The notes under the pieces: model-generated
What the model was told of the DNA's origin: nothing
The model's input: only the letters and a program-made list of their open reading frames with translations
The model's database searches: none
Translations under genes and position numbers: made by a program
Shown: piece after piece, positions 1 to 9,053 of the stretch
Layout: each line of letters opens with the position of its first letter
Position numbering within the stretch: position 1 is the first letter of the stretch
Assembly (NCBI GenBank): GCA_902568465.1
Contig: CACFQR010000003.1
Location: 53,172-117,171 of the forward strand
Length of the DNA stretch: 64,000 bases
From: an uncultured Pelagibacteraceae bacterium
GTDB taxonomy: Bacteria > Pseudomonadota > Alphaproteobacteria > Pelagibacterales > Pelagibacteraceae
Reading direction: 5' to 3'

Positions 1-164
1 TCTGATCCAAACTCTTCTTCGAAAGCCATTACTAGTTCAACTGTGTCTAAACTGTCAGCTCCAAGATCATCGATGAAATTTGCCTCTTCTACAACCTTTG
101 CTTCGTCAACACCTAAATGATCGCTGATCATCTTTTTTACTTTGCTTGAAATATCTTTTGTCAT
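1..164 (-). CDS. acpP: acyl carrier protein (partial, cut by window edge)
   Basis: Carries growing acyl chains on a phosphopantetheine arm during cytosolic type II fatty-acid synthesis. The first 54 residues are visible, starting at ATG 162-164. They contain the D-S-L attachment motif, with the modified serine at about residue 38, inside an acidic helix-rich sequence typical of ACP. It lies downstream of fabD and fabG on the same strand, the usual fabD-fabG-acpP order, with 54 bases between fabG and acpP. The C-terminal third is outside the window. Identification is secure from the motif and context. Confidence 0.96.
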   Translation of the reverse strand, partial: MTKDISSKVKKMISDHLGVDEAKVVEEANFIDDLGADSLDTVELVMAFEEEFGS

Positions 165-218
165 TTTAAACCCTAAATTTAATGTTATTAGTTCTTAATA
201 AATTATTAATGACATTTG

Positions 219-953
219 TCAAGACATATACATGCCACCATTAACATGAATGGTTTCTCCAGTAACATATGAAGCCTGATCTGAAGATAAAAAAGCTACA
301 CAATTTGAAACATCTTCTCCTGACCCAAGTCTACCCATGGGTATCCTTGATGTTAAATAAAGCTTTACCTTTTCCGCAATATTCATCGTCATGTCTGAAA
401 CTATAAATCCAGGGGAAACGCAATTTATGGTTATATTTTTTTTTGCGTACTCTATAGCTAGACTTTTGGACATTCCAATAATACCAGCTTTTGAAGCTGC
501 ATAATTTGATTGGCCCAAATTTCCAGTATGGCCTACAACAGAAGTGATATTCACAACTCTACCAAATTTATTTTTAAGCATTTTTTTTATAGAATATTTT
601 GTTAATAAAAATGTTGAAGTTAAATTAACATCAATTACTTTTTTCCATTCATCATCTTTCATTCTTAAAGATAAATTATCTATATTTCTTCCAGCATTAT
701 TAATTAAAATATCTAAACCTCCCAATTCTAAAGAAACATCTTCGATGAATTCTTCAATTCTAGAATGTTCATTGATATCAAATTTTTTAATTTTAATACT
801 TGGATATTGTTTTTTTAAAGAGTCTAATTTTTCTACTTTTGTTCCACTGCCTAAAACATTACCACCAAGTGAAATAAATTTTTTAACTAGTGAATTACCT
901 ATGCCTCCACTAGCTCCTGTAATTAAAATTTTTTTATTTTTAAAATCTATCAT
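219..953 (-). CDS. fabG: 3-oxoacyl-ACP reductase FabG
   Basis: NADPH-dependent reduction of 3-oxoacyl-ACP, the first reductive step of fatty-acid elongation. This 244-residue short-chain dehydrogenase has the T-G-x3-G-x-G cofactor loop at residues 12-19, NNAG at 85-88, and the catalytic Ser138, Tyr151 and Lys155. Length is normal for FabG. Its ATG overlaps the fabD stop by one base (TAATG), so translation is probably coupled. SDR enzymes are hard to tell apart by sequence alone, but the position between fabD and acpP makes FabG the clear choice. Confidence 0.96.
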   Translation of the reverse strand: MIDFKNKKILITGASGGIGNSLVKKFISLGGNVLGSGTKVEKLDSLKKQYPSIKIKKFDINEHSRIEEFIEDVSLELGGLDILINNAGRNIDNLSLRMKDDEWKKVIDVNLTSTFLLTKYSIKKMLKNKFGRVVNITSVVGHTGNLGQSNYAASKAGIIGMSKSLAIEYAKKNITINCVSPGFIVSDMTMNIAEKVKLYLTSRIPMGRLGSGEDVSNCVAFLSSDQASYVTGETIHVNGGMYMS

Positions 954-1867
954 TATTTAATATCTTCCAATGAATTAATATTTAATATTTTTACTTCATT
1001 ATTTATTTTTTTTACTAGACCGGAAAGCACTTTACCAGGACCAATTTCTAAAAATTCTGAAACACCTTGTTTTACCATATAATTCACACTTTCTCTCCAT
1101 CTGACTCTTGAAGTAATTTGATCAATTAATAGTGGCTTAATTTTGTTTATATCATTTTCCATTTGTGCTGTAACATTACTAATAATAGAAGGTTCTGGTT
1201 TTAAAAATTTAGTATTATTTATTTTTTCCTGCATTTTTTCTTTAGCTTTTAACATTAAAGAGCAATGAAATGGTGCGCTTACTGGCAAGATTATACTTTT
1301 TTTTCTCTTTGCTTTTAAATTTTTATTGAGGTTCTCTATATCTAATTTATTGCCACTTACAACAATTTGGGCATTGCTGTTATCGTTAGCTATTTCACAA
1401 ATTTTTTTATCTTTTATTAAGTCAATTTCACTTTGGACTTCTTCAATACTCATTCCCAGGACAGCCGTCATAGCACCATGCCCATAAGGTACAGCTTCCT
1501 GCATAGCCTTACCTCTTTCGAACAAAAGGTATGCTGCTTGCTCTAGACTTAATGATCCTGAGCAAACTAATGCTGTATACTCTCCTAAAGAATGTCCAGC
1601 AAAAAATTTAGAATTTTTTAAATTAAAATTAAACTCATTATTCAGTACATTAAATATAGAGACTCCGATCGTCATTATTGCTGGCTGTGTATTTTGTGTT
1701 AGTTTAAGCTTGTCTTCAGGACCTTCTAATATTAATTTAGAAAGAGAGAAACCTAAAGTTTTGTCTACAGTATCAAAAGTTTTTTTAACTAAATCAAATT
1801 TTTTGTAAAAGTCCGCCCCCATCCCGACATATTGAGAACCTTGACCTGGAAATAGAACTGCGCGCAT
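953..1867 (-). CDS. fabD: malonyl-CoA:ACP transacylase FabD
   Basis: Transfers malonyl from CoA to ACP to supply elongation units. With the start used here the protein has 304 residues. It opens with the family N-terminus M-R-A-V-L-F-P-G-Q-G-S-Q, has the nucleophile elbow G-H-S-L-G-E with Ser93, and His201 in S-A-P-F-H. The open frame extends 23 codons further upstream to 1936, but that stretch has no homologous character and would run into the rpsF leader, so ATG 1865-1867 is preferred. First gene of the fabD-fabG-acpP unit, divergent from rpsF. Confidence 0.95.
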   Translation of the reverse strand: MRAVLFPGQGSQYVGMGADFYKKFDLVKKTFDTVDKTLGFSLSKLILEGPEDKLKLTQNTQPAIMTIGVSIFNVLNNEFNFNLKNSKFFAGHSLGEYTALVCSGSLSLEQAAYLLFERGKAMQEAVPYGHGAMTAVLGMSIEEVQSEIDLIKDKKICEIANDNSNAQIVVSGNKLDIENLNKNLKAKRKKSIILPVSAPFHCSLMLKAKEKMQEKINNTKFLKPEPSIISNVTAQMENDINKIKPLLIDQITSRVRWRESVNYMVKQGVSEFLEIGPGKVLSGLVKKINNEVKILNINSLEDIK

Positions 1868-1899
1868 GTGATAATAAAATATAATATAGTTATATTTTA

Positions 1900-1929
1900 T
1901 TGGTTGTATATTAAAAATTTTAATAGTAT
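1900..1929 (+). promoter_or_regulatory. candidate promoter for the rpsF operon
   Basis: TTGGTT (1900-1905), an 18-base spacer and TAGTAT (1924-1929) resemble a sigma-70 promoter. They would start transcription near 1936, just ahead of the leader hairpin. The region is very A/T-rich, so other -10-like hexamers exist nearby. Support is position and partial consensus only. Confidence 0.35.
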
Positions 1930-1937
1930 AAAACACA

Positions 1938-1960
1938 GGCCTCTACCTAAAAAAAGGTGG
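1938..1960 (+). promoter_or_regulatory. leader hairpin upstream of rpsF (possible S6:S18 autoregulatory site)
   Basis: ACCT (1945-1948) pairs with AGGT (1955-1958) across an A6 loop. CC (1940-1941) can pair with GG (1959-1960) across a three-base TCT bulge on the 5' side only. Known S6:S18 leader motifs in bacterial rpsF mRNAs are hairpins with an asymmetric bulge, and this one sits about 40 bases before rpsF. The conserved CCG of the described motif is not obvious here, so the assignment is tentative. The folding is seen in the sequence; the function is inferred. Confidence 0.3.
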
Positions 1961-2000
1961 ATTTTTCGAAAGTAATATCGAATTAACCAAGGAAAAAGAA

Positions 2001-2324
2001 ATGAATAGTTACGAACATACGTTAATAATAAGACAAGATATATCTGAATCCCAAAGCAAAAATTTAATTGATAAATATAAAAATATAATCAATGAAAATT
2101 TAGGAAAAGTAATTAAACTAGAAGAATGGGGTTTAAAAACTTTATCTCATAGCATAAAAAATAATAAAAAAGGCTATTACCTCCATATCAAATTTGAAGG
2201 CTCAGGAAAAACAATACAAGAACTTGAGAAAGCAGAAAATATTGATGAAATGTTAATTAGATACTTAACAGTCAAAGTAAAAAAACTAGACCTAGAAACA
2301 AATTTTTTTGAGAAAAAGGAATAA
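2001..2324 (+). CDS. rpsF: 30S ribosomal protein S6
   Basis: S6 binds the central domain of 16S rRNA as a heterodimer with S18 in the small subunit platform. The 107-residue product starts M-N-S-Y-E-H-T-L-I-I-R and has the family's conserved E-E-W-G (about 47-50) and L-x-H-x-I pattern. An AGGA ribosome binding site precedes the ATG. It leads the rpsF-rpsR-rplI cluster, with 12 bases to rpsR, an order conserved widely in bacteria. Confidence 0.96.
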   Translation: MNSYEHTLIIRQDISESQSKNLIDKYKNIINENLGKVIKLEEWGLKTLSHSIKNNKKGYYLHIKFEGSGKTIQELEKAENIDEMLIRYLTVKVKKLDLETNFFEKKE

Positions 2325-2336
2325 AGAAAATTTTCA

Positions 2337-2612
2337 ATGAAAAGAAGAAATAAAAAAAAAGATAATAAAAAAAGAGGATCATCCTTTTCAAAATTGAGTT
2401 TATTTCAAAAACCTGGAATTAAATTTTTTAAACCGTGTCCTTTATCAGGTAAAAATGCACCTGTAATTGATTATAAGAATATAAAATTATTAAGAAAGTA
2501 TATTTCTGAAAGTGGAAGAATATTACCATCAAGAATAACTAATGTTTCTTTAAAAAAACAAAAGGAACTTTCTAAAGCAATAAAAAGAGCTAGGTTATTA
2601 GCTTTAATATAA
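2337..2612 (+). CDS. rpsR: 30S ribosomal protein S18
   Basis: Partner of S6 in the 30S platform. At 91 residues it is slightly long because of a Lys/Arg-rich N-terminus (about residues 1-20). The core [21 protein letters not shown] and C-terminal K-A-I-K-R-A-R signatures are intact. It lies between rpsF and rplI in the conserved cluster. Confidence 0.96.
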   Translation: MKRRNKKKDNKKRGSSFSKLSLFQKPGIKFFKPCPLSGKNAPVIDYKNIKLLRKYISESGRILPSRITNVSLKKQKELSKAIKRARLLALI

Positions 2613-2620
2613 ATATTATT

Positions 2621-3079
2621 ATGGAAGTAGTACTATTAGAAAATATTAAAAATTTAGGACAAATAGGAGAAATTGTAAAAGTAAGAAGAGGTCATGCTCG
2701 CAATTTCTTAATTAAGTATGGTAAAGCTCTAAAGGCCTCTAAAGAAAATATCGAATTTGTAAACAAAAAAAAATCAGAGCTTAATGAAAAAAATTTGGAA
2801 CTTAAAAAAGGAGCTAAAAAAATTAACGATATACTAAATAAAGCATCTTTCAAATTTTCTAAAAGAGCCAAAGAGAATGGTGAACTATATGGTTCTTTAA
2901 AACCTCTAGAATTAACTAAGGCTATAGAAGAAGCTAAAAATATTAAAATTAAAGCATCTCAAATTGATTTAAATAAAGAAATAAAAAAAATTGGATCTTA
3001 CGAAGCTACAATTAATCTTCACGCAGAAATACAATCAAAAATTCATATTGAGGTTGTAAAAGAAGAAGACAAAGCATAA
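2621..3079 (+). CDS. rplI: 50S ribosomal protein L9
   Basis: Elongated large-subunit protein near the L1 stalk. The 152-residue product has the classic N-terminal RNA-binding domain (M-E-V-V-L-L-E-N-I-K-N-L-G, then G-x-I-V-K-V-R-x-G-x-A-R-N-F-L, residues 1-30), a charged connecting helix, and a C-terminal domain containing G-S-Y-E-A-T-I-N-L-H. It ends the ribosomal cluster. An 87-base gap follows before dnaB, which probably has its own promoter there. Confidence 0.96.
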   Translation: MEVVLLENIKNLGQIGEIVKVRRGHARNFLIKYGKALKASKENIEFVNKKKSELNEKNLELKKGAKKINDILNKASFKFSKRAKENGELYGSLKPLELTKAIEEAKNIKIKASQIDLNKEIKKIGSYEATINLHAEIQSKIHIEVVKEEDKA

Positions 3080-3166
3080 ATTTTTTTCCACAGAAAATAA
3101 TTTTAAGTGTATAACTTTGCTGTTTTTTTTATTAGTTAAATAGTATTATATATATTTTTAATAATA

Positions 3167-4600
3167 ATGACTCCTCAAGCTTTAAAAATAGTATCAAATT
3201 TTGAAAAACAAATGCCATGCAATATTGAGGCGGAGCAAGCTCTCATCGGCTCTGTTTTAGTATCAAATGAGATATATGATGAAATTTCATCAATAATTGA
3301 TTCAGGCAAATTTTTTGATCCTATTCATGTAAAAATATTTGAAACTATTGAAACCTTGATATCCAAAGGCCTACTAGCTAACCCAATTACACTTAAAAAT
3401 TTTTTTGAAAATAATGAAGGTTTAAAAGAACTTGGAGGTCAAGAATACCTAATAAAAATTACCAAGTTTTCAACTACATCTGTAAAACAAGCTATAGATT
3501 ACGCTAATATAATTTATGAAACTTATTTAAGAAGAGAGTTAATTAAAATTTCAGAATCAGTTTTAACTGACGCTTCTAATACTAACGAAATTAAATTGTC
3601 CGGAAGTGAAATTATTCAGAACACAGAAAAATCTTTATTTGACTTAGCTGAAAGAGGAAACTTTAACAGATCATTTGTGAAATTTACCCAAGCTCTTAAA
3701 CAGACAATTGAGATGGCAAAAAATGCTTTTAGAAACGAAGATGGTTTAGTTGGCGTTCCAACAGGTTTGACAGATTTAGATGCTAGATTAGGTGGTATGC
3801 ATAAACAAGATTTGGTCATTATAGCAGGAAGACCTTCAATGGGAAAAACAGCCCTTGCAACAAATATAGCTTTCCATGCAGCAAAAAATATTCAAAAAAA
3901 AGGAAGTAAATCAACTGTAGCCTTCTTTTCATTAGAAATGTCATCGGAACAACTTTCTACAAGAATTTTAGCCGAGCAATCTAGAATTAGATCTAATGAT
4001 ATTAGAAGAGGAAAAGTTTCAGAGAAGGAAATGGAGCAGTTCATCCAAACATCTAAAAATATTATAGACTTGCCTTTATACATAGATGAAACCCCAGCTA
4101 TTACTATTTCGGCTATAAGCAATAGATCTAGAAGAATAAAGAGGTTGTTTGGTTTAGAGTTAATCGTTGTTGATTACATCCAATTAATGAGAGCAGGAAA
4201 TGGAAAGTATGATGGAAGAGTTCAAGAAATATCAGAAATTACTCAGGGACTTAAAGCTTTAGCCAAAGAGCTTGATGTTCCCGTATTAGCCCTATCTCAA
4301 CTTTCAAGGGCAGTAGAGCAAAGGGATGATAAAAAGCCACAACTAGCAGATTTAAGAGAGTCGGGATCTATTGAACAAGATGCTGATGTAGTAATGTTTG
4401 TTTATAGAGAAGCTTACTACCTTGAAAGAAAAGAACCAACTTTAGGTTCAATAGAACATGCTGAATGGCAACAAAAAATGGATGAAATATCTCGTTTAGC
4501 AGAAATAATGATTGGAAAACAAAGGCATGGTCCTACTGGAAATGTTAAAGTTGAATTTGAAGCAATGTATACTAAGTTTAAAGACTTAGATAATAAATAA
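3167..4600 (+). CDS. dnaB: replicative DNA helicase DnaB
   Basis: Hexameric 5'-3' helicase that unwinds DNA at the replication fork. The 477-residue protein has the N-terminal primase-interacting domain (P-x-N-x-E-A-E-Q-A-L-x-G-S, about 17-30). It then has the RecA-like domain with Walker A A-G-R-P-S-M-G-K-T (about 220-228), the L-x-V-V-D-Y-I-Q-L-M Walker B strand, and the D-L-R-E-S-G-x-I-E-Q-D-A-D motif near the C-terminus. No intein is present. Location after rplI is conserved in many bacteria. Confidence 0.97.
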   Translation: MTPQALKIVSNFEKQMPCNIEAEQALIGSVLVSNEIYDEISSIIDSGKFFDPIHVKIFETIETLISKGLLANPITLKNFFENNEGLKELGGQEYLIKITKFSTTSVKQAIDYANIIYETYLRRELIKISESVLTDASNTNEIKLSGSEIIQNTEKSLFDLAERGNFNRSFVKFTQALKQTIEMAKNAFRNEDGLVGVPTGLTDLDARLGGMHKQDLVIIAGRPSMGKTALATNIAFHAAKNIQKKGSKSTVAFFSLEMSSEQLSTRILAEQSRIRSNDIRRGKVSEKEMEQFIQTSKNIIDLPLYIDETPAITISAISNRSRRIKRLFGLELIVVDYIQLMRAGNGKYDGRVQEISEITQGLKALAKELDVPVLALSQLSRAVEQRDDKKPQLADLRESGSIEQDADVVMFVYREAYYLERKEPTLGSIEHAEWQQKMDEISRLAEIMIGKQRHGPTGNVKVEFEAMYTKFKDLDNK

Positions 4601-4613
4601 CTTTAACTATTCA

Positions 4614-7068
4614 ATGTTCGTAAAATTATACAAAAATTTAATAATTGAAAAACCTAAAATTACTCTAATAATTCTTTTTTCTCTATTATTAATATTTGGA
4701 TACTATTCTAAGAATTTCCAACTTGATGCCTCGTCAGACACACTGTTGTTAGAAAATGATGCAGATTTAAAATATTTGAGAGAAGTAAACTCCAAATACG
4801 GATCCAAAGATTTTTTAGTACTTACCTATACACCAAATAAAGATTTATTAGACCCAGATACAATTAAAAATCTTACAAATCTAAAAAATGATTTAGCAAA
4901 CTTAGCTTGGGCAAATAATGTAATAACCATTTTGGACGTCCCTTTGCTTAAAAATAATGATGATCCCTTAACCGATAGAATTAAAAATTTTAAGACTTTA
5001 TCAAGTGAAGATGCTGATAAAGAAAGAGGGTTTGATGAGATCATGAATAGCCCAATCTATAAAGAATTTGTCATTAGCAATGATGGTAATACAAGCGGCA
5101 TACTTGTTTATATAAAGACAGACCAAAAATTGGCTGAACTTATAAAAAAAAAAAATGAATATTTAGATAAAAAAGATAGCGGTAAACTAAGTTCGCAGGA
5201 TAAAAAAGAATATAAAGAATTTTTAAAAATATATGACCAATATAAAAAATCTTATAATGAAAAAAATCACCAAAATATAAATGAAATTAGAAAAATTATA
5301 GAAAATTATAAAGATACTTCAAAAATTCACTTGGGTGGCATCCCAATGATCGCGGACGATATGATGTCATATATTAAAAATGATATAATAGTATTTGGCG
5401 CTGGAGTATTTATTTTTATTGTATGTACACTTTGGTTTGTTTTTTAGAAGTTTATTGTGGGTTTTTATTCCACTTTTAAGTTGTTTTTTTGCAGTGTTAA
5501 TTATGGTTGGTTTTTTGGGCTTGGTAGGCTGGAAAGTTACAGTTATATCATCAAACTTTATAGCTTTAATGTTAATTTTGACTATGGCTATGAATATTCA
5601 TATGAGTGTTCGTTATTTACAATTTAAAAAAGAAAATCCAAATAGCTCTAACAACGAAGCCATTTTATGGACAGCTAGTAAAATGTTTTGGCCAATACTT
5701 TATACTGTACTTACTACGATCTGTGCCTTTCTTTCACTTATTTTTAGTGGCATCAAACCTATAATAGATTTTGGGTGGATGATGACTGTGGGACTATTAG
5801 TTTCTTTATCAATCACATTCACTTTGTTGCCAGCAATTTTAAATGTTTTAAGTAAAAAAAACATAAGTTATAGGGATGATGAAAAGTCAAAAATTACTAC
5901 ATTTTTAAGTAGAGTGTCCCAAAAAAATACTAAAACTATTTTTACATCAGCAGTTATAGTTATTTTAGTGAGCCTAGTTGGTATTACAAAACTGGAAGTA
6001 GAAAATAGTTTTATTAATTATTTCGATAAGAAAACTGAAATTTATAAAGGGATGAAACTAATTGATGACAAATTAGGAGGAACAACTCCGCTAGATGTAA
6101 TTATTAAATTTCCTGAACAAGAAAATACAGAAAAAGCAGATGATGATTTTGATAGTTGGGATGATGATGACCAAGATGATGAGAAGTATTGGTTTACAAG
6201 AAATAAAATTGATAAAATTACTCAAGTTCATGATTACTTAGATAGTCTGGACTCTGTTGGTAAGGTCATATCTTTTGCATCAATGGTTAGAGTCGCTGAA
6301 GATTTAAATGATGGCAAAAAGTTACAAGGCTTAGAAATGGGGGTTTTATACACAAAAATTCCTGAGTCTATTAAAAAAGAAATAATCAATCCTTATATCT
6401 CTATAAAAAATGATGAGGCTAGAATTAGTTTAAGAATATTAGATTCAAGAGAAGAGCTTAGAAGAAATGACTTAATTCAAAAAATTAATTACGACTTGGA
6501 AAACAAGCTTGGCTTAAATAAGGACGAATTTAAATTAGCTGGTGTCCTCATTCTTTTCAATAATCTTTTGCAAAGTCTATTTAAATCACAAATATTAACT
6601 CTTGGTGTTGTTATGGCTGGTATAACTTTAATGTTTTTAGTCTTATTTAGAAATATAACATTGTCTTTAATCGGGGTTGTTCCAAATTTCATGGCTGCAT
6701 TTTTAATACTGGGTATAATTGGATTGTTAGGCATACCGTTAGATATGATGACGATTACGATTGCTGCGATAACGATAGGTATCGCTGTTGATAACAGCAT
6801 TCATTATATTTACAGGTTTAAAGAGGAATTTAAAAATATTAACAACTATAACAAAACTCTTGAAAAATGTCATGATACTGTAGGTGTTGCAATATTAAAT
6901 ACCTCAATAACTATAGTTTTTGGTTTTTCAATTTTGGTTTTATCAAATTTTATACCAACTATTTATTTTGGAGTATTTACAGGTATAGCCATGCTTTTAG
7001 CTATGCTCTCAGTTTTAACGCTGTTGCCTAAATTAATTTTAATAGTAAAACCTTTTGGTAGTGAGTGA
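4614..7068 (+). pseudogene. RND/MMPL-type exporter interrupted by a one-base frameshift
   Basis: Two reading frames together encode one about 817-residue membrane protein. The first (4614-5447) has an N-terminal membrane segment, a large periplasmic domain with a D-A-S-S-D-T-L-L start, and the beginning of a membrane block. It ends at TAG 5445-5447. The second frame continues from AGA at 5446 and carries the remaining membrane helices, a second periplasmic domain with an unusual acidic D/E stretch (about 6139-6180), and a final helix bundle with G-I-A-V-D-N-S-I-H-Y. One extra T in the T6 run at 5440-5445 explains the break: with five Ts the protein reads V-F-R-S-L-L through the join. This resembles predicted RND exporters of the sterol/hopanoid or MMPL type. 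The substrate is unknown. It may be a sequencing indel, slippage tolerance or a real lesion. Confidence 0.8.
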
Positions 7069-7609
7069 TTTGGTAGAATTTATACAAAATAATATTTCAG
7101 CTTTTGATCTAATTGTTTTTTTGATTGTTGCTTATTCTATGGCTCAATGTTTAGCAGCTGGTTTTATGAGAAGTTTGCTATCATTTTCTAAGTGGCTTCT
7201 TGCTTTGATAATTACAATAATACTAGTTCCAAAAGTAAATCCTTATGTAGAAAATTTTATAGAATCAAAATTTGTAGCTGATGTTGGGCTAGGAATTTTT
7301 ATATATATAATTTCACTTTTTATAATAATAAATATTGGAAAAGCAATAAGTAAAGTAGTAACTTGGTCTGGCTTAGGAAGTGTAGATAAAACGTTTGGTT
7401 TGGTTTTTGGTATATTTAAGGGATACGTTGTTTGTGTATGTATCTTTTCTTTGTTTAATTGGTTTTATCCATTTCAAAAATGGCCAATAAAAACTGAAGA
7501 TACTTATTCATTCCAAATAATATATAAGGGAAGTGAATTTTTGATAGAAGAGTTTCCAAATAGTGAAGATTATTATAAAGAAACAGAAGAAAAAATTGAA
7601 AATATTTAA
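7061..7609 (+). CDS. cvpA: CvpA-family membrane protein
   Basis: Small inner-membrane protein of the colicin V production family; its biochemical role is not established, and linkage to purF is classic. About 182 residues with four hydrophobic segments between residues 10 and 140, a G-F-x-R-S-L-L motif after the first helix, and a charged C-terminal tail. There is no ATG. GTG 7061 is used here, overlapping the exporter stop by eight bases; TTG 7055 and TTG 7070 are alternatives and no clear ribosome binding site decides. The purF ATG follows the stop immediately. Confidence 0.85.
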   Translation: MSDLVEFIQNNISAFDLIVFLIVAYSMAQCLAAGFMRSLLSFSKWLLALIITIILVPKVNPYVENFIESKFVADVGLGIFIYIISLFIIINIGKAISKVVTWSGLGSVDKTFGLVFGIFKGYVVCVCIFSLFNWFYPFQKWPIKTEDTYSFQIIYKGSEFLIEEFPNSEDYYKETEEKIENI

Positions 7610-9049
7610 ATGGATAGACTGAAAGAAGAATGTGGAGTTTTTGGAATTTTTGATAATAAAGATTCCGCTGCTTTAACTGCATTAGGTTTACACGCCTTAC
7701 AGCATAGGGGTCAAGAAGGATGTGGAATAGTTTCATTTGATGGAAAAAATTTTTATTCAGAAAGAAGACTTGGTTTAGTAGGAGATAATTTTACAAAAGG
7801 AAAAGTGTTAGAAAGATTGCCTGGAAATTCTGCTATTGGACATAATCGTTATTCTACAATGGGAAATAATTTAATAAAAAATATACAACCATTTTTTGCA
7901 GATCTACATACAGGTGGAATTTCTATTGCTCATAATGGTAACCTAAGTAATGCAAAATTTTTAAAAAAAAAATTAGTTAAAGAAGGTTCTATATTTCAAA
8001 CAACATCTGATACTGAAACCATTGTTCAATTAATAGCTAAATCAAAAAGAGCTAAAATAGTTGATAAGATTATAGACTCTCTTTTTCAAATTGAGGGAGG
8101 TTATGCATTAACAATTCTAACTGAAAAAAAATTGATCGGAATAAGAGACCCTTTTGGAATTCGTCCATTGGTAATTGGAAAACTTAAAAACTCTTTTGTT
8201 TTAGCATCGGAAACTTGTGCCTTAGATATAATTGGGGCTAAGTTTGTGAGACAAGTTAATAATGGTGAAATAGTGGTTATTACTGAAAATGGGTTGGAAA
8301 GTATAAAACCATTTAGAAAAGTAAAAGAAAGACCTTGTATATTTGAGTATATATATTTTGCTAGACCTGACAGCCTCATAGATAAAATAAGTGTATATGA
8401 GTATAGAAAAAAATTTGGGATTGAATTAGCTAAAGAGTCAAATATCGATTGTGATTTGATTGTTCCAGTTCCAGATTCTGGTGTGCCGGCGGCCATAGGA
8501 TATGCTGAACAAGTTAAAAGTAATATTGAACTAGGAATAATTAGAAATCATTACGTAGGAAGAACATTTATTGAACCAACCCAAAAAATAAGAAGTTTTG
8601 GAGTAAAGCTAAAACATAGTATTAATAAAACTTTAATCGAAAATAAATCTATAGTCTTAATTGATGACTCTTTAGTTAGAGGCACCACATCACTTAAAAT
8701 CGTTAAAATGTTATACGAATCTGGCGCAAAGGAAGTGCATCTTAGAGTGGCTTCACCACCAATTAAATATCCAGATTTTTATGGTGTAGACACCCCTAAT
8801 CAAAATGAACTATTAGCATCAAAATTTAGTTTGGAGGAAATAAGAAAATTTTTAAATGTAAAAACAATAAAATTCCTATCCATCGAAGGTTTATACAAAT
8901 CTATGGGTTATGCAAAAAGAAATAAATTATACCCTGAGTTTTCTGATCACTGTTTTACAGGAGACTACCCTGTTAAACCTATTGATGTTGATAATAAAGA
9001 CATTAATATTAATAAAGATAATTTGTCTTCGCTTATATTAGGTTCTTAA
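7610..9049 (+). CDS. purF: amidophosphoribosyltransferase PurF
   Basis: Catalyses the committed step of purine synthesis: PRPP plus glutamine gives 5-phosphoribosylamine. The 479-residue protein has the glutaminase domain first. The nucleophile is Cys8 in E-E-C-G-V-F-G, so a seven-residue propeptide must be removed, as in Bacillus-type PurF. H-R-G-Q-E-G and H-N-G-N-L follow. The phosphoribosyltransferase domain has the PRPP loop V-L-I-D-D-S-L-V-R-G-T-T around residues 348-359. It ends four bases from the convergent bamB stop. Confidence 0.97.
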   Translation: MDRLKEECGVFGIFDNKDSAALTALGLHALQHRGQEGCGIVSFDGKNFYSERRLGLVGDNFTKGKVLERLPGNSAIGHNRYSTMGNNLIKNIQPFFADLHTGGISIAHNGNLSNAKFLKKKLVKEGSIFQTTSDTETIVQLIAKSKRAKIVDKIIDSLFQIEGGYALTILTEKKLIGIRDPFGIRPLVIGKLKNSFVLASETCALDIIGAKFVRQVNNGEIVVITENGLESIKPFRKVKERPCIFEYIYFARPDSLIDKISVYEYRKKFGIELAKESNIDCDLIVPVPDSGVPAAIGYAEQVKSNIELGIIRNHYVGRTFIEPTQKIRSFGVKLKHSINKTLIENKSIVLIDDSLVRGTTSLKIVKMLYESGAKEVHLRVASPPIKYPDFYGVDTPNQNELLASKFSLEEIRKFLNVKTIKFLSIEGLYKSMGYAKRNKLYPEFSDHCFTGDYPVKPIDVDNKDININKDNLSSLILGS

Positions 9050-9053
9050 AATA

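Noticed and set aside
544..960. 138-codon plus-strand open frame opposite fabG
   Set aside because: Lies wholly antisense to a clear FabG. Its Ser/Phe/Leu-rich composition is what the reverse complement of A/T-rich coding sequence gives, and it has no ribosome binding site or family motif.
1868..1936. 23-codon upstream extension of fabD
   Set aside because: The protein family starts at M-R-A-V-L-F-P-G-Q. The extension is A/T-driven sequence running into the rpsF promoter region.
8101..8496. 131-codon minus-strand open frame inside purF
   Set aside because: Antisense shadow of PurF with no recognisable motif.
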